Below are positions 1 to 8,793 of a stretch of 64,000 nucleotides of DNA, piece by piece (the first letter of the stretch is position 1; every line of letters starts with the position of its first letter). Made by a program: the position numbers and the translations under genes. This DNA comes from Gimesia sp. (GTDB lineage: Bacteria > Planctomycetota > Planctomycetia > Planctomycetales > Planctomycetaceae), in contig PAJV01000064.1 of assembly GCA_002706765.1 (NCBI GenBank), positions 62,001-126,000 on the forward strand, in the 5' to 3' direction. Under the pieces are notes generated by a model, which did no database searches, was not told the DNA's origin, and was given only the letters and a program-made list of their open reading frames with translations.

Positions 1-1617
1 CTGCTGCGAGGATGTGACGGGGGGCGTTCCTGAGTCGGACACAGTGACTGTAATCGGGTACTCTTTTAATTCGGTCGACGCGGAGGGAGTCCAGGTCAGT
101 TCTCCGGACTCGGGATTGATTCGGACGCCCTCGGGGACGCCGCCGGCTAATCCAAATCGGAGTTTCTGTGTCGGCTGGTCTGGGTCTGTCGCTTTGACAT
201 ACAGAGTCAGGGGCTGAGTCTGATAGGCGATGATGGACGAAACAGCTTCTATTTTCGGAGGGGTATTCTGTTCCAGAAAGTCAAGCTGGAAAGTGCGTTC
301 GACTTTTTGACCTTCCTGATTGACAGTCACGGTCACCGGATAATTACCAGGCTTTTGTTCTTTACCAGGGGACCATTTCAGTTTATCTGCTTCTGAGACG
401 AAACCGGGTAGATCTGATTTGACGGTAATCTGAGGATTCGCCAGAGACGGATTGACTCCCTCCAGAGGAAGTGTCAGATTGAGCGTGTCACCCCGGACGA
501 CGGTCTGTTTACCAATTTCTTTTAAATCCAGTTTGTAGACTTTATCCGGAACTGGTTTGGCAAAGGGGCTGACCCGGGCGATTAAGCGATAATCATACAA
601 TGCCTGCAGATACTGAGGTGCCTGAGTGACAGCGGCGCCTTTTGCGTGCGCTACCGGTTTTGTATCCAGCATTCCCCGCTGGACTCTCCATTCACTGGAT
701 CCACTTTTGATGACATTCAGCAGTTCATTATCAATTTTAACCAGAAATGCCTGATCTACAGGAAAATGGGCAGTACTGAGTACTTTAAGAAGCTCGGCAT
801 CCTGGGTCTTTGGCTGCTGCAGACGCGTGCTGCCTTCAGAGAATTGATTTAACGGTGCCAGTTCCAGTAATGTCCCAGGCTCATAACGGGCAGGTACTGT
901 CAGGTTTGCGCCTCGCGCAACGGTCCAGGTATCACCTTCAACTTTTTCAACAGTGAGGAACTCCTGATCGAGACGAATCCGAAATGGAGTCTGGCTGGGG
1001 AATTCGAGTACGTTTTGAACCTTCATTTTCGTTGCATCAAAATTCAAAGTTGAAAGCAGTTTTCCCCGGGGAAACAGCAGTTCGCGTGGCCGGGCTTTGG
1101 CTAAGGCCAGTCCTTCCGCGGTCAGTTTGACTTCGAGGGGGTCAGACACGCGTGTCCCGGTACTGTTCAGTTCCAGGCTGATAATATTCTGCTGCAGATC
1201 GGTTTGATAAAAGTGGAGCATAAACTGGCATAACTGCGCGTAAGTTGCCGATCCTTCCAGTGAAGCCTGAATCGCAGTGTAGGTTTTTCCTTCCCGCATC
1301 CGTCGACCGGGTGAGAGTTTGAGGTTGGAAAAACCGGAGAGTTCTGCCAGGTCATTCAACCATTCCAGATAGAGCCGCTGGGCATCATGTTCGTCGGGGG
1401 GCAGGCTGTTATCCACCCAGTCGCCGAGTTGCCTGGCAGAGCGCAACAGTTCCAGTTCTTTCTGTTCCCGTTGATCTATCTGCTGGTTCAAAGCCTTCAA
1501 CTGATTCTGGCGCGTTGTGACGGGTTCAATGAACGTACTGTTGATCAAAGGCATTCCCAGCCAGATCAAAATGACAGCTCCAAAAGCCGCAGCCAATATT
1601 TTTTCACGTTTTTGCAT
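1..1617 (-). CDS. PilO-like inner-membrane protein with Ig-like domain, 3' end outside window
   Basis: The reading frame starts at an ATG at 1617 on the minus strand and stays open to base 1, giving 539 residues without a stop, so the C-terminus lies outside the window. A short N-terminal cytoplasmic tail (MQKREK) is followed by one transmembrane helix (about residues 8-23), a Gln/Glu-rich coiled coil (about 25-55) and a PilO/GspM-like ferredoxin-fold region. A beta-rich periplasmic part follows. The last 70 visible residues look like a putative Ig/cadherin-like domain (ATDPDQP, then GVRINPESGELTWTP). It lies 54 bp downstream of the PilM-PilN fusion and ends the visible operon. PilO or GspM normally completes the inner-membrane platform. 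The Ig extension is not part of a standard PilO. The PilO assignment rests on topology and synteny, the Ig call on motif. Confidence 0.7.
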   Translation of the reverse strand, partial: MQKREKILAAAFGAVILIWLGMPLINSTFIEPVTTRQNQLKALNQQIDQREQKELELLRSARQLGDWVDNSLPPDEHDAQRLYLEWLNDLAELSGFSNLKLSPGRRMREGKTYTAIQASLEGSATYAQLCQFMLHFYQTDLQQNIISLELNSTGTRVSDPLEVKLTAEGLALAKARPRELLFPRGKLLSTLNFDATKMKVQNVLEFPSQTPFRIRLDQEFLTVEKVEGDTWTVARGANLTVPARYEPGTLLELAPLNQFSEGSTRLQQPKTQDAELLKVLSTAHFPVDQAFLVKIDNELLNVIKSGSSEWRVQRGMLDTKPVAHAKGAAVTQAPQYLQALYDYRLIARVSPFAKPVPDKVYKLDLKEIGKQTVVRGDTLNLTLPLEGVNPSLANPQITVKSDLPGFVSEADKLKWSPGKEQKPGNYPVTVTVNQEGQKVERTFQLDFLEQNTPPKIEAVSSIIAYQTQPLTLYVKATDPDQPTQKLRFGLAGGVPEGVRINPESGELTWTPSASTELKEYPITVTVSDSGTPPVTSSQQ

Positions 1618-1671
1618 TGTCTTAACATTCAACTCAAATAAGTGGATGAAGCAGGTTTACTTTCAACCTGA

Positions 1672-3159
1672 TCAATTTCCATTCTGCTTTGCCGTTACGG
1701 CAGGCTGTATTACTTCTGGTCTTGGAGGGAGTTTTTCTGCATCGATTTCGAAGGGGACCGGATACTCGGCATCGTAAGTTTTGTTCGTACTGCGTTTGGG
1801 GTGCACCCGAAAGTTATTTTTGGATAACTGCTGATTGAGATCGCGGGCGTCCAGATCTTCTTTAGCATTTCCGATCGCCCGCAGGCGGCTGAGAGAGGTC
1901 TGGCTGGCCGAGCGATTTACATCGAGTTCACTCAGGTAGATACGATCGGTTCCCGGGAGAGTGGTGTCCACTTCCTGCAGAACTTTCAAAGTTTTGGGAT
2001 TAGAGTTTTCCCATTTCTGTATAAGAGCGACTGACTCCAGGGTCGGCTGTCCCCGCTTGAGCAACTCGTCCATGTCCCGCTGAATCTTCTGTCGATCGGC
2101 AATTTGCTCATCCAGGTCCGAAACATTCCGATGGGTCAGATACAGGGCTGTCAAAAGAATCAGCGCTGTTCCCGCGAGCCCCAGTCCTATTTGCAGTTTA
2201 CGGCGATCCGGTTTTTCATCTGCTTTATGGGGATGCAGAAAATTTACGATTTCCAGCTGCTTCTGTTGGAGAGAATACAGAATGCCTAAGGGACCTGCCA
2301 GTACACCCGGGGAAGCCAGTTCTTCTGAGGGTTCCTGTGAAAAGTGTTCCTGCTGCAGTGGATTAATTACTTCGACGGCACACTGCAGTCGTTCAACTAA
2401 TAAGGCAGCGCATTCTTCACGACCGCCAATCAATACGATCTGGCTGATTTTATCTCCGCCGAGCTGGGAACTCCGCGAGAGCAGAAACCGGTTGATTTCA
2501 GTGTGGATGGTCTGATCAACGATGGCAGGTTCGATCGAACTCAGGGTGGAGGAACTGGTGAATAAAATCTGTCGTTGATGGACCAGTGTCAGTTCCAGGT
2601 TTGTCCCAACCAGGTTGACGATGAGTGCCGGTCCGTCCATGACGGCAGGTTTGCAGTGGGTAACCCACACCGCGTTATTGATCGAGCTGATACCCGTAGC
2701 CGTGACTTCCAGTCCAATTGATTGAAAGGTTTTCACTGCCTGGTTGTGAGTCTGCTTTGCGATGCTGGCTACGAGAACTTCGCGCGTCACTTTTCCTTCA
2801 CGGGCTGGTAATAACAGGTAGTCCAGCATGAGTTGATTCAGGGGAACAGATGATCGAGTGGCTGTCTGCAGGTGGACAATTTCCGGAACTTCCTCGAGAG
2901 GGACTTCAGGAATCTCCAGCAGTCGGATTGTGGTATCGTGGCGGGGAAACGAGATCAGAATCTGTTTCGCCGTCAGTTTGAGGCGGCTGAATTCATTCTT
3001 TAACCAGCTGCCTGCAGAGACGGGATCTTTTTCCGGATGCAACTGTTCAGGCCAGGGAATCTGGAATATACGTTTCACGGAGACTCCGGAAACGCCAATG
3101 TGGCCTTCCACGCCGGTGAGCCCTGTTTTTTCCCAGTTGATTGCCAGGTAGTCTGCCAT
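1672..3159 (-). CDS. PilM-PilN fusion (GspL-like) assembly platform protein
   Basis: This 495-residue protein has two parts. Residues 1 to about 300 resemble the actin-like cytoplasmic PilM/GspL domain, with a nucleotide-fold end at IVLIGGREE. They are followed by a PilN-type linker (IVNFLHPHK, 303-311), one transmembrane helix (about 323-342), a charged coiled coil and a small periplasmic domain to 495. In type IV pili PilM and PilN are usually separate proteins, while GspL of type II secretion joins the two parts as here. It would connect the GspE ATPase to the periplasmic platform. It lies between gspK and the PilO-like gene. The family is inferred from architecture and neighbours. The position in the operon is where gspL is expected. 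Confidence 0.75.
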   Translation of the reverse strand: MADYLAINWEKTGLTGVEGHIGVSGVSVKRIFQIPWPEQLHPEKDPVSAGSWLKNEFSRLKLTAKQILISFPRHDTTIRLLEIPEVPLEEVPEIVHLQTATRSSVPLNQLMLDYLLLPAREGKVTREVLVASIAKQTHNQAVKTFQSIGLEVTATGISSINNAVWVTHCKPAVMDGPALIVNLVGTNLELTLVHQRQILFTSSSTLSSIEPAIVDQTIHTEINRFLLSRSSQLGGDKISQIVLIGGREECAALLVERLQCAVEVINPLQQEHFSQEPSEELASPGVLAGPLGILYSLQQKQLEIVNFLHPHKADEKPDRRKLQIGLGLAGTALILLTALYLTHRNVSDLDEQIADRQKIQRDMDELLKRGQPTLESVALIQKWENSNPKTLKVLQEVDTTLPGTDRIYLSELDVNRSASQTSLSRLRAIGNAKEDLDARDLNQQLSKNNFRVHPKRSTNKTYDAEYPVPFEIDAEKLPPRPEVIQPAVTAKQNGN

Positions 3160-3228
3160 AATCAGTTTCTCAAAAACGCCAGTGATGGATATATCAATTA
3201 TAGGTTCTGATTCGGGTGAGTGCAGGTG

Positions 3229-4920
3229 TTATTCTTCCTGCACCAATCCCTGTAAAGTAGAGACGGGATAACCACTTCCCAGGTTACTGAGGTCCCGAAT
3301 TGCTGTAATACGTGGCGGTATAAAAGTGCCATCAATTACGGCTTCCATGCGTGTCAGCGGGCCGCCCTGTCCATAATAGCCCAGGGATTGCACACGAAAG
3401 ACATCCCCGCCGCTACAGATATAAGGGGCCAACAACCGCATTTGTTCAATTGTCGTTAGTCCTTCAATCACAAGCCATCCTGTTGTCTGGCGCGCCTGAC
3501 TGATTTCTGTAGACGGAGCTCCGTTTGTAGCAGTCATCTGGGAATTGACGATCGCATTAGCCAGATCTGCTTCCATCCCGGGAATGCCCAGCAATGTTTC
3601 CAGTCGTGCCTCATCGATCTGGATACGGCCTTCGATGTATTGATTTTTGGAAGTGGTCAGCAGGTCATGCAACACGGGTAATTCTGCTGTCATCGCTCCC
3701 GGATCAGCCAGCCAGGGACTCGAGAGTGTTGTTTTCGTTCCGTCGATTTCTGTTTCGACTTCAGAACCAATCAGGTCAAAAAGTGAATTGATGGTAAATG
3801 CACCACCGGGGGAAAGATCCATACCTCCCCTGGTCACCGAGACTCCCTCTTCGGAAAACATGGCTTTGGCTATTCCGTTGGCAAGCTCATTGAGGGCCTG
3901 TTTTTCACTCATGCTGCCACCCACGGTCGTACTCGACGCACCGGTTGCCAGATCACTTTCCGTGACAACAGGGCCGCTTAATCGATAGGCGACGATGTAC
4001 CGGGCTTCATCGGGTCCGAGTTCAGTTTCGAGCGCATCGTAGAGCTCTGTGAGCATGGTCTGATTGACGTTGATCTTTTCCGAGCCATCAGGGCGGATAT
4101 TAATTTCACGACTGTGAACGGTGAAGTATTCGCACCAGCCGGCATTGAGAATGCCATCGGTGTTGTCATTGGGTAGAGTGGCATCACCATCATTTTCATT
4201 GGAATCCAGGAGGCCGTTACGGTTCGTGTCTTCGCCGTAAAGCAGTTCCGGTGTCACGCCTCGAACCAGCAGCAGTTCGTCCAGTGATTCCAGGGGGCTG
4301 TTTTTAGTGAAGTAAGGAGACTCCAGTGTCTCGTAGTAATCGCTTTCTGCTCCATAAGATCGAGTTTCATCATCATCGTCGATCCAGTCGAGGATCGCAG
4401 CAGCGATCTCTTCGGTCATATTCGGGATATTCATCAGACGATCGACGGCAGCGCCTTCTTCCTGTTCATCTTCACTGGCAAGGATATTCAGATTTAACTT
4501 ACCTGATTCGTTCATCAAGCCAAAACGGATTGTGTTCGAAGAAGCATCTTTTGTGACGGGCGCTACGATACTGAAATAACCGCTGGCACGCGGTGCATCA
4601 GAGGGCAGCAGATTTTTGTTCTGAAACTGATCCGGATTGTGATAGGAATTCCAGCCATCAATGTCTGAACGGTCGCCAATATAGGCGGCGGCGAGTTCAA
4701 TTCCGGACAGCGCCAGCTCGCGAGACTGGATTGAGCGACCGTAGATATTTGTGGCTTCGACTTCGACAATCATTAATTCAGAGAATGTGTAAGCGCCCAG
4801 ACTGAGCATGACCACGACCACAAGTACCACGAGCAGCGTACTGCCGGCGCGTAACTTCCGCGACTTTTTCTGATCAGTAAAAGGATTAAGCGGAATGAAT
4901 TGTGATGTGGACGATTTCAT
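3229..4920 (-). CDS. gspK: Type II secretion minor pseudopilin GspK
   Basis: A 563-residue minor pseudopilin. A basic leader ends at Gly26, followed by STLLVVLVVVVMLSLG, the hydrophobic N-terminal helix. As usual for GspK, the Glu found at position 5 of other pseudopilins is absent. The body carries the GspK signature: FGLMNESGKLNLN (133-145), a helix-hairpin-helix-like segment (MNIPNMTEEIAAAILDWIDDDD, 163-184) and SPLESLDELLLVRGVTPELLYG. Residues 231-242 (DTNRNGLLDSNE) read like a calcium-binding loop inserted where GspK tends to bind metal. It is longer than the roughly 320-residue proteobacterial form. GspK caps the pseudopilus tip with GspI and GspJ, which are encoded immediately upstream. 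Confidence 0.88.
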   Translation of the reverse strand: MKSSTSQFIPLNPFTDQKKSRKLRAGSTLLVVLVVVVMLSLGAYTFSELMIVEVEATNIYGRSIQSRELALSGIELAAAYIGDRSDIDGWNSYHNPDQFQNKNLLPSDAPRASGYFSIVAPVTKDASSNTIRFGLMNESGKLNLNILASEDEQEEGAAVDRLMNIPNMTEEIAAAILDWIDDDDETRSYGAESDYYETLESPYFTKNSPLESLDELLLVRGVTPELLYGEDTNRNGLLDSNENDGDATLPNDNTDGILNAGWCEYFTVHSREINIRPDGSEKINVNQTMLTELYDALETELGPDEARYIVAYRLSGPVVTESDLATGASSTTVGGSMSEKQALNELANGIAKAMFSEEGVSVTRGGMDLSPGGAFTINSLFDLIGSEVETEIDGTKTTLSSPWLADPGAMTAELPVLHDLLTTSKNQYIEGRIQIDEARLETLLGIPGMEADLANAIVNSQMTATNGAPSTEISQARQTTGWLVIEGLTTIEQMRLLAPYICSGGDVFRVQSLGYYGQGGPLTRMEAVIDGTFIPPRITAIRDLSNLGSGYPVSTLQGLVQEE

Positions 4921-4939
4921 ACGTTATCTGCAAATCATA

Positions 4940-5848
4940 TTAAAACGTGGTGGTATCCTGTGTGGTGGTCTGCAATGTCGAAGGCAAAGCCAGGGGAAGG
5001 GCAATGACCATACTGAACTTGTTCTCAAAACCATTGATCTTCTCATTGGCGATTTTTTCCAGACCTTCAATATTTTCATTTTGGAAGCCGATGGTCACTT
5101 TGATTGCCTGCGGAACGGTTCCATATTCGATGCTGTCCCAGACTTCCAGCCAGTCCGAACCATCAAAATACTGAAACTGCAGGCTGCTGATTTCTGCAGC
5201 CAGGAGTTGCGACTGTTGTGCCAGAACCTGGATGTCAGCTGATCCGTCCGCCATACTCATCGCCAGCCGATCTCCTTCGAGTCGGGCAAGCCCTTGCGTG
5301 CTCTGACCGGTGGTCGCGGTACTGCGATACTGATCTCCCACGGCTCCCTGCAGACCTTCTGCTCCCGCGATCGCCAGAAAATAAGAAACCGAGAGCAGGT
5401 CGCTCTGCATTGCAGCGGTACTGCCATTACTTGAGACGAACAGGGGCTGTCTGCCGGGACGACTGATATGCAGAACCAGGGATTGTGCATCTCCAAACAC
5501 GCCGATATTTCCATTCGTGTAGGCATCATCCGGATTCGTCACTTCAATGACCACTTCTTCGGATTCCGTTTCGGACGAGTCGGAGGGAGATTCTTCTTCC
5601 TCCGCTGTTTTCTGCATGAAAGTGACAGAGTGTAAGTCCTGCGAAAATTTCTGGAAGACAGCCCGCGCGATCTGTGCCCGCTCGACCTGTTGCTGACCAA
5701 TCGTAGTGTATTTCCAATACAGATCGAGCGCAGAGTAGATGGCGGCCAGCAGCAGGCTCGTCAGGCCGATTGCGAGGATGACTTCCAGCATGGTAAAACC
5801 GGAAGACCGAACGGTATTTCTATACTGGCGGATCGTATGAATTCTCAT
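4940..5848 (-). CDS. gspJ: Type II secretion minor pseudopilin GspJ-like
   Basis: A 302-residue prepilin. The leader ends in SSG (Gly17), followed by FTMLEVILAIGLTSLLLAAIYSAL. This is a class III signal with Phe at +1 and Glu at +5 (E22), to be processed by the PilD-type peptidase. The mature part has a long amphipathic helix and a beta-rich globular domain with a Ser/Glu-rich acidic insertion near residues 88-105. Its ATG overlaps the end of the gspI-like gene by 4 bases (5845-5848), so the two are probably translationally coupled. Operon position and size fit GspJ, which is larger than GspH and GspI. Confidence 0.8.
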   Translation of the reverse strand: MRIHTIRQYRNTVRSSGFTMLEVILAIGLTSLLLAAIYSALDLYWKYTTIGQQQVERAQIARAVFQKFSQDLHSVTFMQKTAEEEESPSDSSETESEEVVIEVTNPDDAYTNGNIGVFGDAQSLVLHISRPGRQPLFVSSNGSTAAMQSDLLSVSYFLAIAGAEGLQGAVGDQYRSTATTGQSTQGLARLEGDRLAMSMADGSADIQVLAQQSQLLAAEISSLQFQYFDGSDWLEVWDSIEYGTVPQAIKVTIGFQNENIEGLEKIANEKINGFENKFSMVIALPLALPSTLQTTTQDTTTF

Positions 5849-6312
5849 AACTGTTCCTCCAGAGTCGTGTCGGTCGTTGTTTCCACGGTATTGGCGGCAT
5901 CCAGTAGCATGGCGGGATCGCGTACCTGGCGAATTAACTGGTAACTGGTAGAGACGGTTTCCGAGTCGCCCGTATATTGTACGAGCACCGTGAGCTTGAG
6001 CATGTTTTCATAGTCGCCTGGCTCAACGTTGAGGCTCCATTTCCAGTTTTCGCTGTCATCGTCAAACGCCGCCATCGCCACTGATTCCATCGGCTGAGCG
6101 CCTGCCAGAATCTCTGCCAGAATCGACTGACATCGAAAAATCGCCTGGGTCTTTAGCTGCGTCTGCACCGCGGCTCGCGAACCGATTCCAATTAACTGGC
6201 TGAGGGCTGTCAGGGCACCCAGGAAGATGGAAAGCGAGATCAATACTTCGAGTAGTGTCAAACCCGCACGCCCGGTGTTAAGGTTCTCAAAATTCTGTCG
6301 ATGGCTTTTCAT
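5845..6312 (-). CDS. gspI: Type II secretion minor pseudopilin GspI-like
   Basis: A 155-residue prepilin with leader ending at Gly17, then LTLLEVLISLSIFLGALTAL (Glu22 at +5). The segment around 38-60 (GSRAAVQTQLKTQAIFRCQSILAEILAG) matches the GspI style, in which a Q/A-rich helix continues from the transmembrane part. GspI nucleates the GspI-J-K tip. Both ends overlap neighbours by 4 bases (ATGA type), showing a tightly packed operon. Leu replaces the usual Phe at +1, which prepilin peptidases tolerate. Confidence 0.8.
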   Translation of the reverse strand: MKSHRQNFENLNTGRAGLTLLEVLISLSIFLGALTALSQLIGIGSRAAVQTQLKTQAIFRCQSILAEILAGAQPMESVAMAAFDDDSENWKWSLNVEPGDYENMLKLTVLVQYTGDSETVSTSYQLIRQVRDPAMLLDAANTVETTTDTTLEEQL

Positions 6313-6929
6313 GGCGATTTCTCCTGTTTGTAAGAAATCGTCGTGTTACCGGTCAGTCCGCGAACTTCGATGCGTGCGACCTGTTGCTCTTTTTTCAGAA
6401 TATCATGCTGGAGGTTGAGAGCTGCGGTTCCATCGGGGTAGAAAGTGATGGGGAACGAACTTTCCACCCAGCGTAAATCTTTGGCATTGGGAAGACTGGA
6501 CAGCCATTCAAAAGGGAGGATCGGTTCGGTGACGGTCGCGGATATTGTTTTACTGAATTGAAATTCTTCAGGCAACTCGCGGACGATAAAAGCATCGCTG
6601 GTACCCGTCTTGGTAGAACCGCTCTCTGCGGTATTGATGCCCAGCAGTCCCTGATCCACGGGAACAACCAGATACTGAGTCCCTCCCAGTTCCAGGTAAA
6701 CATGGTAATTCACGCCATGTTCAATCGCACGGATACGGGCGGCTGCGAAGGCCGAATTCACATCCTGCATACTCTGCCGCAGTCGGTTACTGGAACTGAT
6801 TCGCAGGACGGCGGGCCACACCACGGAAACGAGCACCAGCAGTAATGCCAGCACCAGCAGCATTTCGAACAGCGTAAAGGCTGAACGATGCTGATGCGCG
6901 TTTCGTAAAATGTGTGGCTGTTTTATCAC
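6309..6929 (-). CDS. gspH: Type II secretion minor pseudopilin GspH-like
   Basis: A 206-residue prepilin-like protein. The N-terminal signal is HRSA(17), then FTLFEMLLVLALLLVLVSVVWPAVLRI, with Glu22 at +5. The residue before the predicted cleavage point is Ala rather than the near-invariant Gly. The rest matches a GspH/FimT domain: helix with RLRQSMQDVNSAFAAARIRAIEHG, then beta strands ending in a Phe-Tyr-Pro-Asp-Gly element (SFPITFYPDGTA). It sits between gspG and gspI and overlaps gspI by 4 bases. GspH is a minor pseudopilin of the tip complex. Confidence 0.8.
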   Translation of the reverse strand: MIKQPHILRNAHQHRSAFTLFEMLLVLALLLVLVSVVWPAVLRISSSNRLRQSMQDVNSAFAAARIRAIEHGVNYHVYLELGGTQYLVVPVDQGLLGINTAESGSTKTGTSDAFIVRELPEEFQFSKTISATVTEPILPFEWLSSLPNAKDLRWVESSFPITFYPDGTAALNLQHDILKKEQQVARIEVRGLTGNTTISYKQEKSP

Positions 6930-6978
6930 GTGCGACGACCTCTGAAATCATCTGTAGCAGCCCTTTGGCTAAGACAGA

Positions 6979-7431
6979 TTATTCGTTCAGATCCCAGTTG
7001 TTGACATCATCACCAGAGCCGTTTTCATCCTGTTGATTTGGTCCGGATGACCAGATGGCAGGTTTGGTGGATTTGGCTTTGTTGTTGGGGTACTCATAAT
7101 GAAAGACCTCTCCCCAGGCATCAAGGGGAACGGATTCGATAAATGGTTCAGCTGCCTGTCCATCAGTGCTGACGGGCTGCATCAACAGTTCCAGCTGTTC
7201 GGGCCCCCCTTGCGGGTATTCGCCGTTGTTCTCGGCAGCATACAGTTTGAAAGCCTGTTCCAGATTATGGATACTGGCCCGGGTGGCTTTGATATTGGCT
7301 TTTTTCTGACTGCCCAGCAGGTTGGGAACCACCATGGCTGCGATAACCAGGATAATTCCCAGTACGATCAGCATTTCCAGCAGAGTAAAGCCGCGACGTT
7401 GTTGTCTGGTTTGTGATTTAATTCGATACAT
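6979..7431 (-). CDS. gspG: Type II secretion major pseudopilin GspG
   Basis: A 150-residue major pseudopilin. The leader MYRIKSQTRQQRRG is followed by FTLLEMLIVLGIILVIAAMVVPNLLG (cleavage after Gly14, Glu19 at +5). The mature domain has the GspG pattern: KANIKATRASIHNLEQAFKLY, NGEYP and LDAWGEVFHYEYP. The C-terminal acidic loop (QDENGSGDDVNNWDLNE) corresponds to the calcium-binding loop of GspG. An AAGGA ribosome binding site lies 7 bases before the ATG. GspG polymerises into the pseudopilus driven by GspE. Confidence 0.93.
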   Translation of the reverse strand: MYRIKSQTRQQRRGFTLLEMLIVLGIILVIAAMVVPNLLGSQKKANIKATRASIHNLEQAFKLYAAENNGEYPQGGPEQLELLMQPVSTDGQAAEPFIESVPLDAWGEVFHYEYPNNKAKSTKPAIWSSGPNQQDENGSGDDVNNWDLNE

Positions 7432-7524
7432 GTCTCCATCCTTTTCGCTATATACATTTCCAGAAGGAACGTTTCTGGGTTCTACCCGTGTGAAGATAAA
7501 ACCGATACGTGTTTTCTACTTTTA

Positions 7525-8733
7525 TTATAGTAAACCTGAGCTTTGAAAAACCGGTAAAAGCAACGCTAACATCACAAAAACCACAACTGCTGCCATCAAC
7601 AGGAGCATTAACGGCTCCAGCATGCGTACAAACATATCGAGCTTGCGATTGGTCTGCCGTTCCATGTTGTCGGCAATATCAATTAACACCTGTTCGAGGT
7701 TATTCGCTTCTTCTCCCACGGCAATCATCTCGACGACTTCTTCGGGGAATTGACCGCTTGAAGCGAAAGGCTGGGCGATCGATTTTCCGGCAGAGATGCT
7801 TTCAGCAGCTTCCCCGATGGACCTGCTGATCACTTTGTTACCGGCGGCATCTTTGGCGATTCGGAGCGACTGCAGAATGGGGACACCATTGGCGAGCAGT
7901 GTTCCCAGGATGCGGCAGAAGCGGGCAATCGCCAGGCTGCGGACCACGTCCCCCAGCCCATAGGCTGTCAGGCGGAACTGATCGAATTTGTATCGACCTT
8001 CTGTTGTTTCGATATATTTATAAACCGCGACAACCGCCATTCCGATCGAGAAAAATATGATAAACCAGTAAGATTGCATAAATGCACTGAACCCCAGCAG
8101 GGTCGTGGTAGCCCAGGGAAGTTCGCCCCGTTCTGACATGCGTGCAAAAATCGGTTCAAATTTGGGTACAAAGTAAACCAGCAGAAAACTGACGATAACG
8201 GTTCCAAACGTAGTGAGGAAGGCGGGGTAAATCATGGCGCCCACAACGCGATTTTTCAGTTCTTCCTGATGGTCGGTGAAGCTGGCGATACGCTTGAGTA
8301 CGTCTTCCAGAAAACTGCCTTCTTCGCCGGCGCGGACCATGCTGACTGCGAGTTCGGAAAAAACTTTCGGATGCTGTCCCATCGCGACAGCTAACCGGGT
8401 TCCGTCGGCGACTTCTGCACGCACTTCTTCCAGTACCTGTTTGAGAGAAGGATTCGTTGACTGTTTATTTAACAGTTCCAGAGAACGCAGCAGCGGGACA
8501 CCCGATTTGAGCAGGTCTGCCAGTTGTGTGTAAAAGATAGAAAGATATCGAGCGCGAACACGACGGCCTGAATGTTTCAGCTGCGCTTTCGCCTGATCTG
8601 CCAGATCCACTTTCACGGGAAACAGGCTGCGCGCGGCCAGTGAATTCAAGGCATCCTGCTGATTGGATGCCGACAGAATCCCCGTGACCTGGCGGCCCGT
8701 TGCTTCGCGTGCGATGTATTGAAAATCCGGCAT
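7525..8733 (-). CDS. gspF: Type II secretion inner-membrane platform protein GspF
   Basis: A 402-residue protein with the expected length and duplicated layout of GspF/PilC. It starts MPDFQYIAREATGRQVTG, has two T2SSF domains (about 65-187 and 268-390) and three transmembrane segments (about 165-188, 219-240, 372-394). Signature stretches are the FYTQLADLLKSGVPLLRSLELL element of the first repeat and FCRILGTLLANGVPILQSL in the second. It anchors the GspE ATPase and organises pseudopilin addition. The gap to gspE is 60 bp. Confidence 0.93.
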   Translation of the reverse strand: MPDFQYIAREATGRQVTGILSASNQQDALNSLAARSLFPVKVDLADQAKAQLKHSGRRVRARYLSIFYTQLADLLKSGVPLLRSLELLNKQSTNPSLKQVLEEVRAEVADGTRLAVAMGQHPKVFSELAVSMVRAGEEGSFLEDVLKRIASFTDHQEELKNRVVGAMIYPAFLTTFGTVIVSFLLVYFVPKFEPIFARMSERGELPWATTTLLGFSAFMQSYWFIIFFSIGMAVVAVYKYIETTEGRYKFDQFRLTAYGLGDVVRSLAIARFCRILGTLLANGVPILQSLRIAKDAAGNKVISRSIGEAAESISAGKSIAQPFASSGQFPEEVVEMIAVGEEANNLEQVLIDIADNMERQTNRKLDMFVRMLEPLMLLLMAAVVVFVMLALLLPVFQSSGLL

Positions 8734-8793
8734 GGTTCTAACTCTGGTAGCGTTTGCTTATCACAACTTTAATTACTGAAATACGTATTTCGC

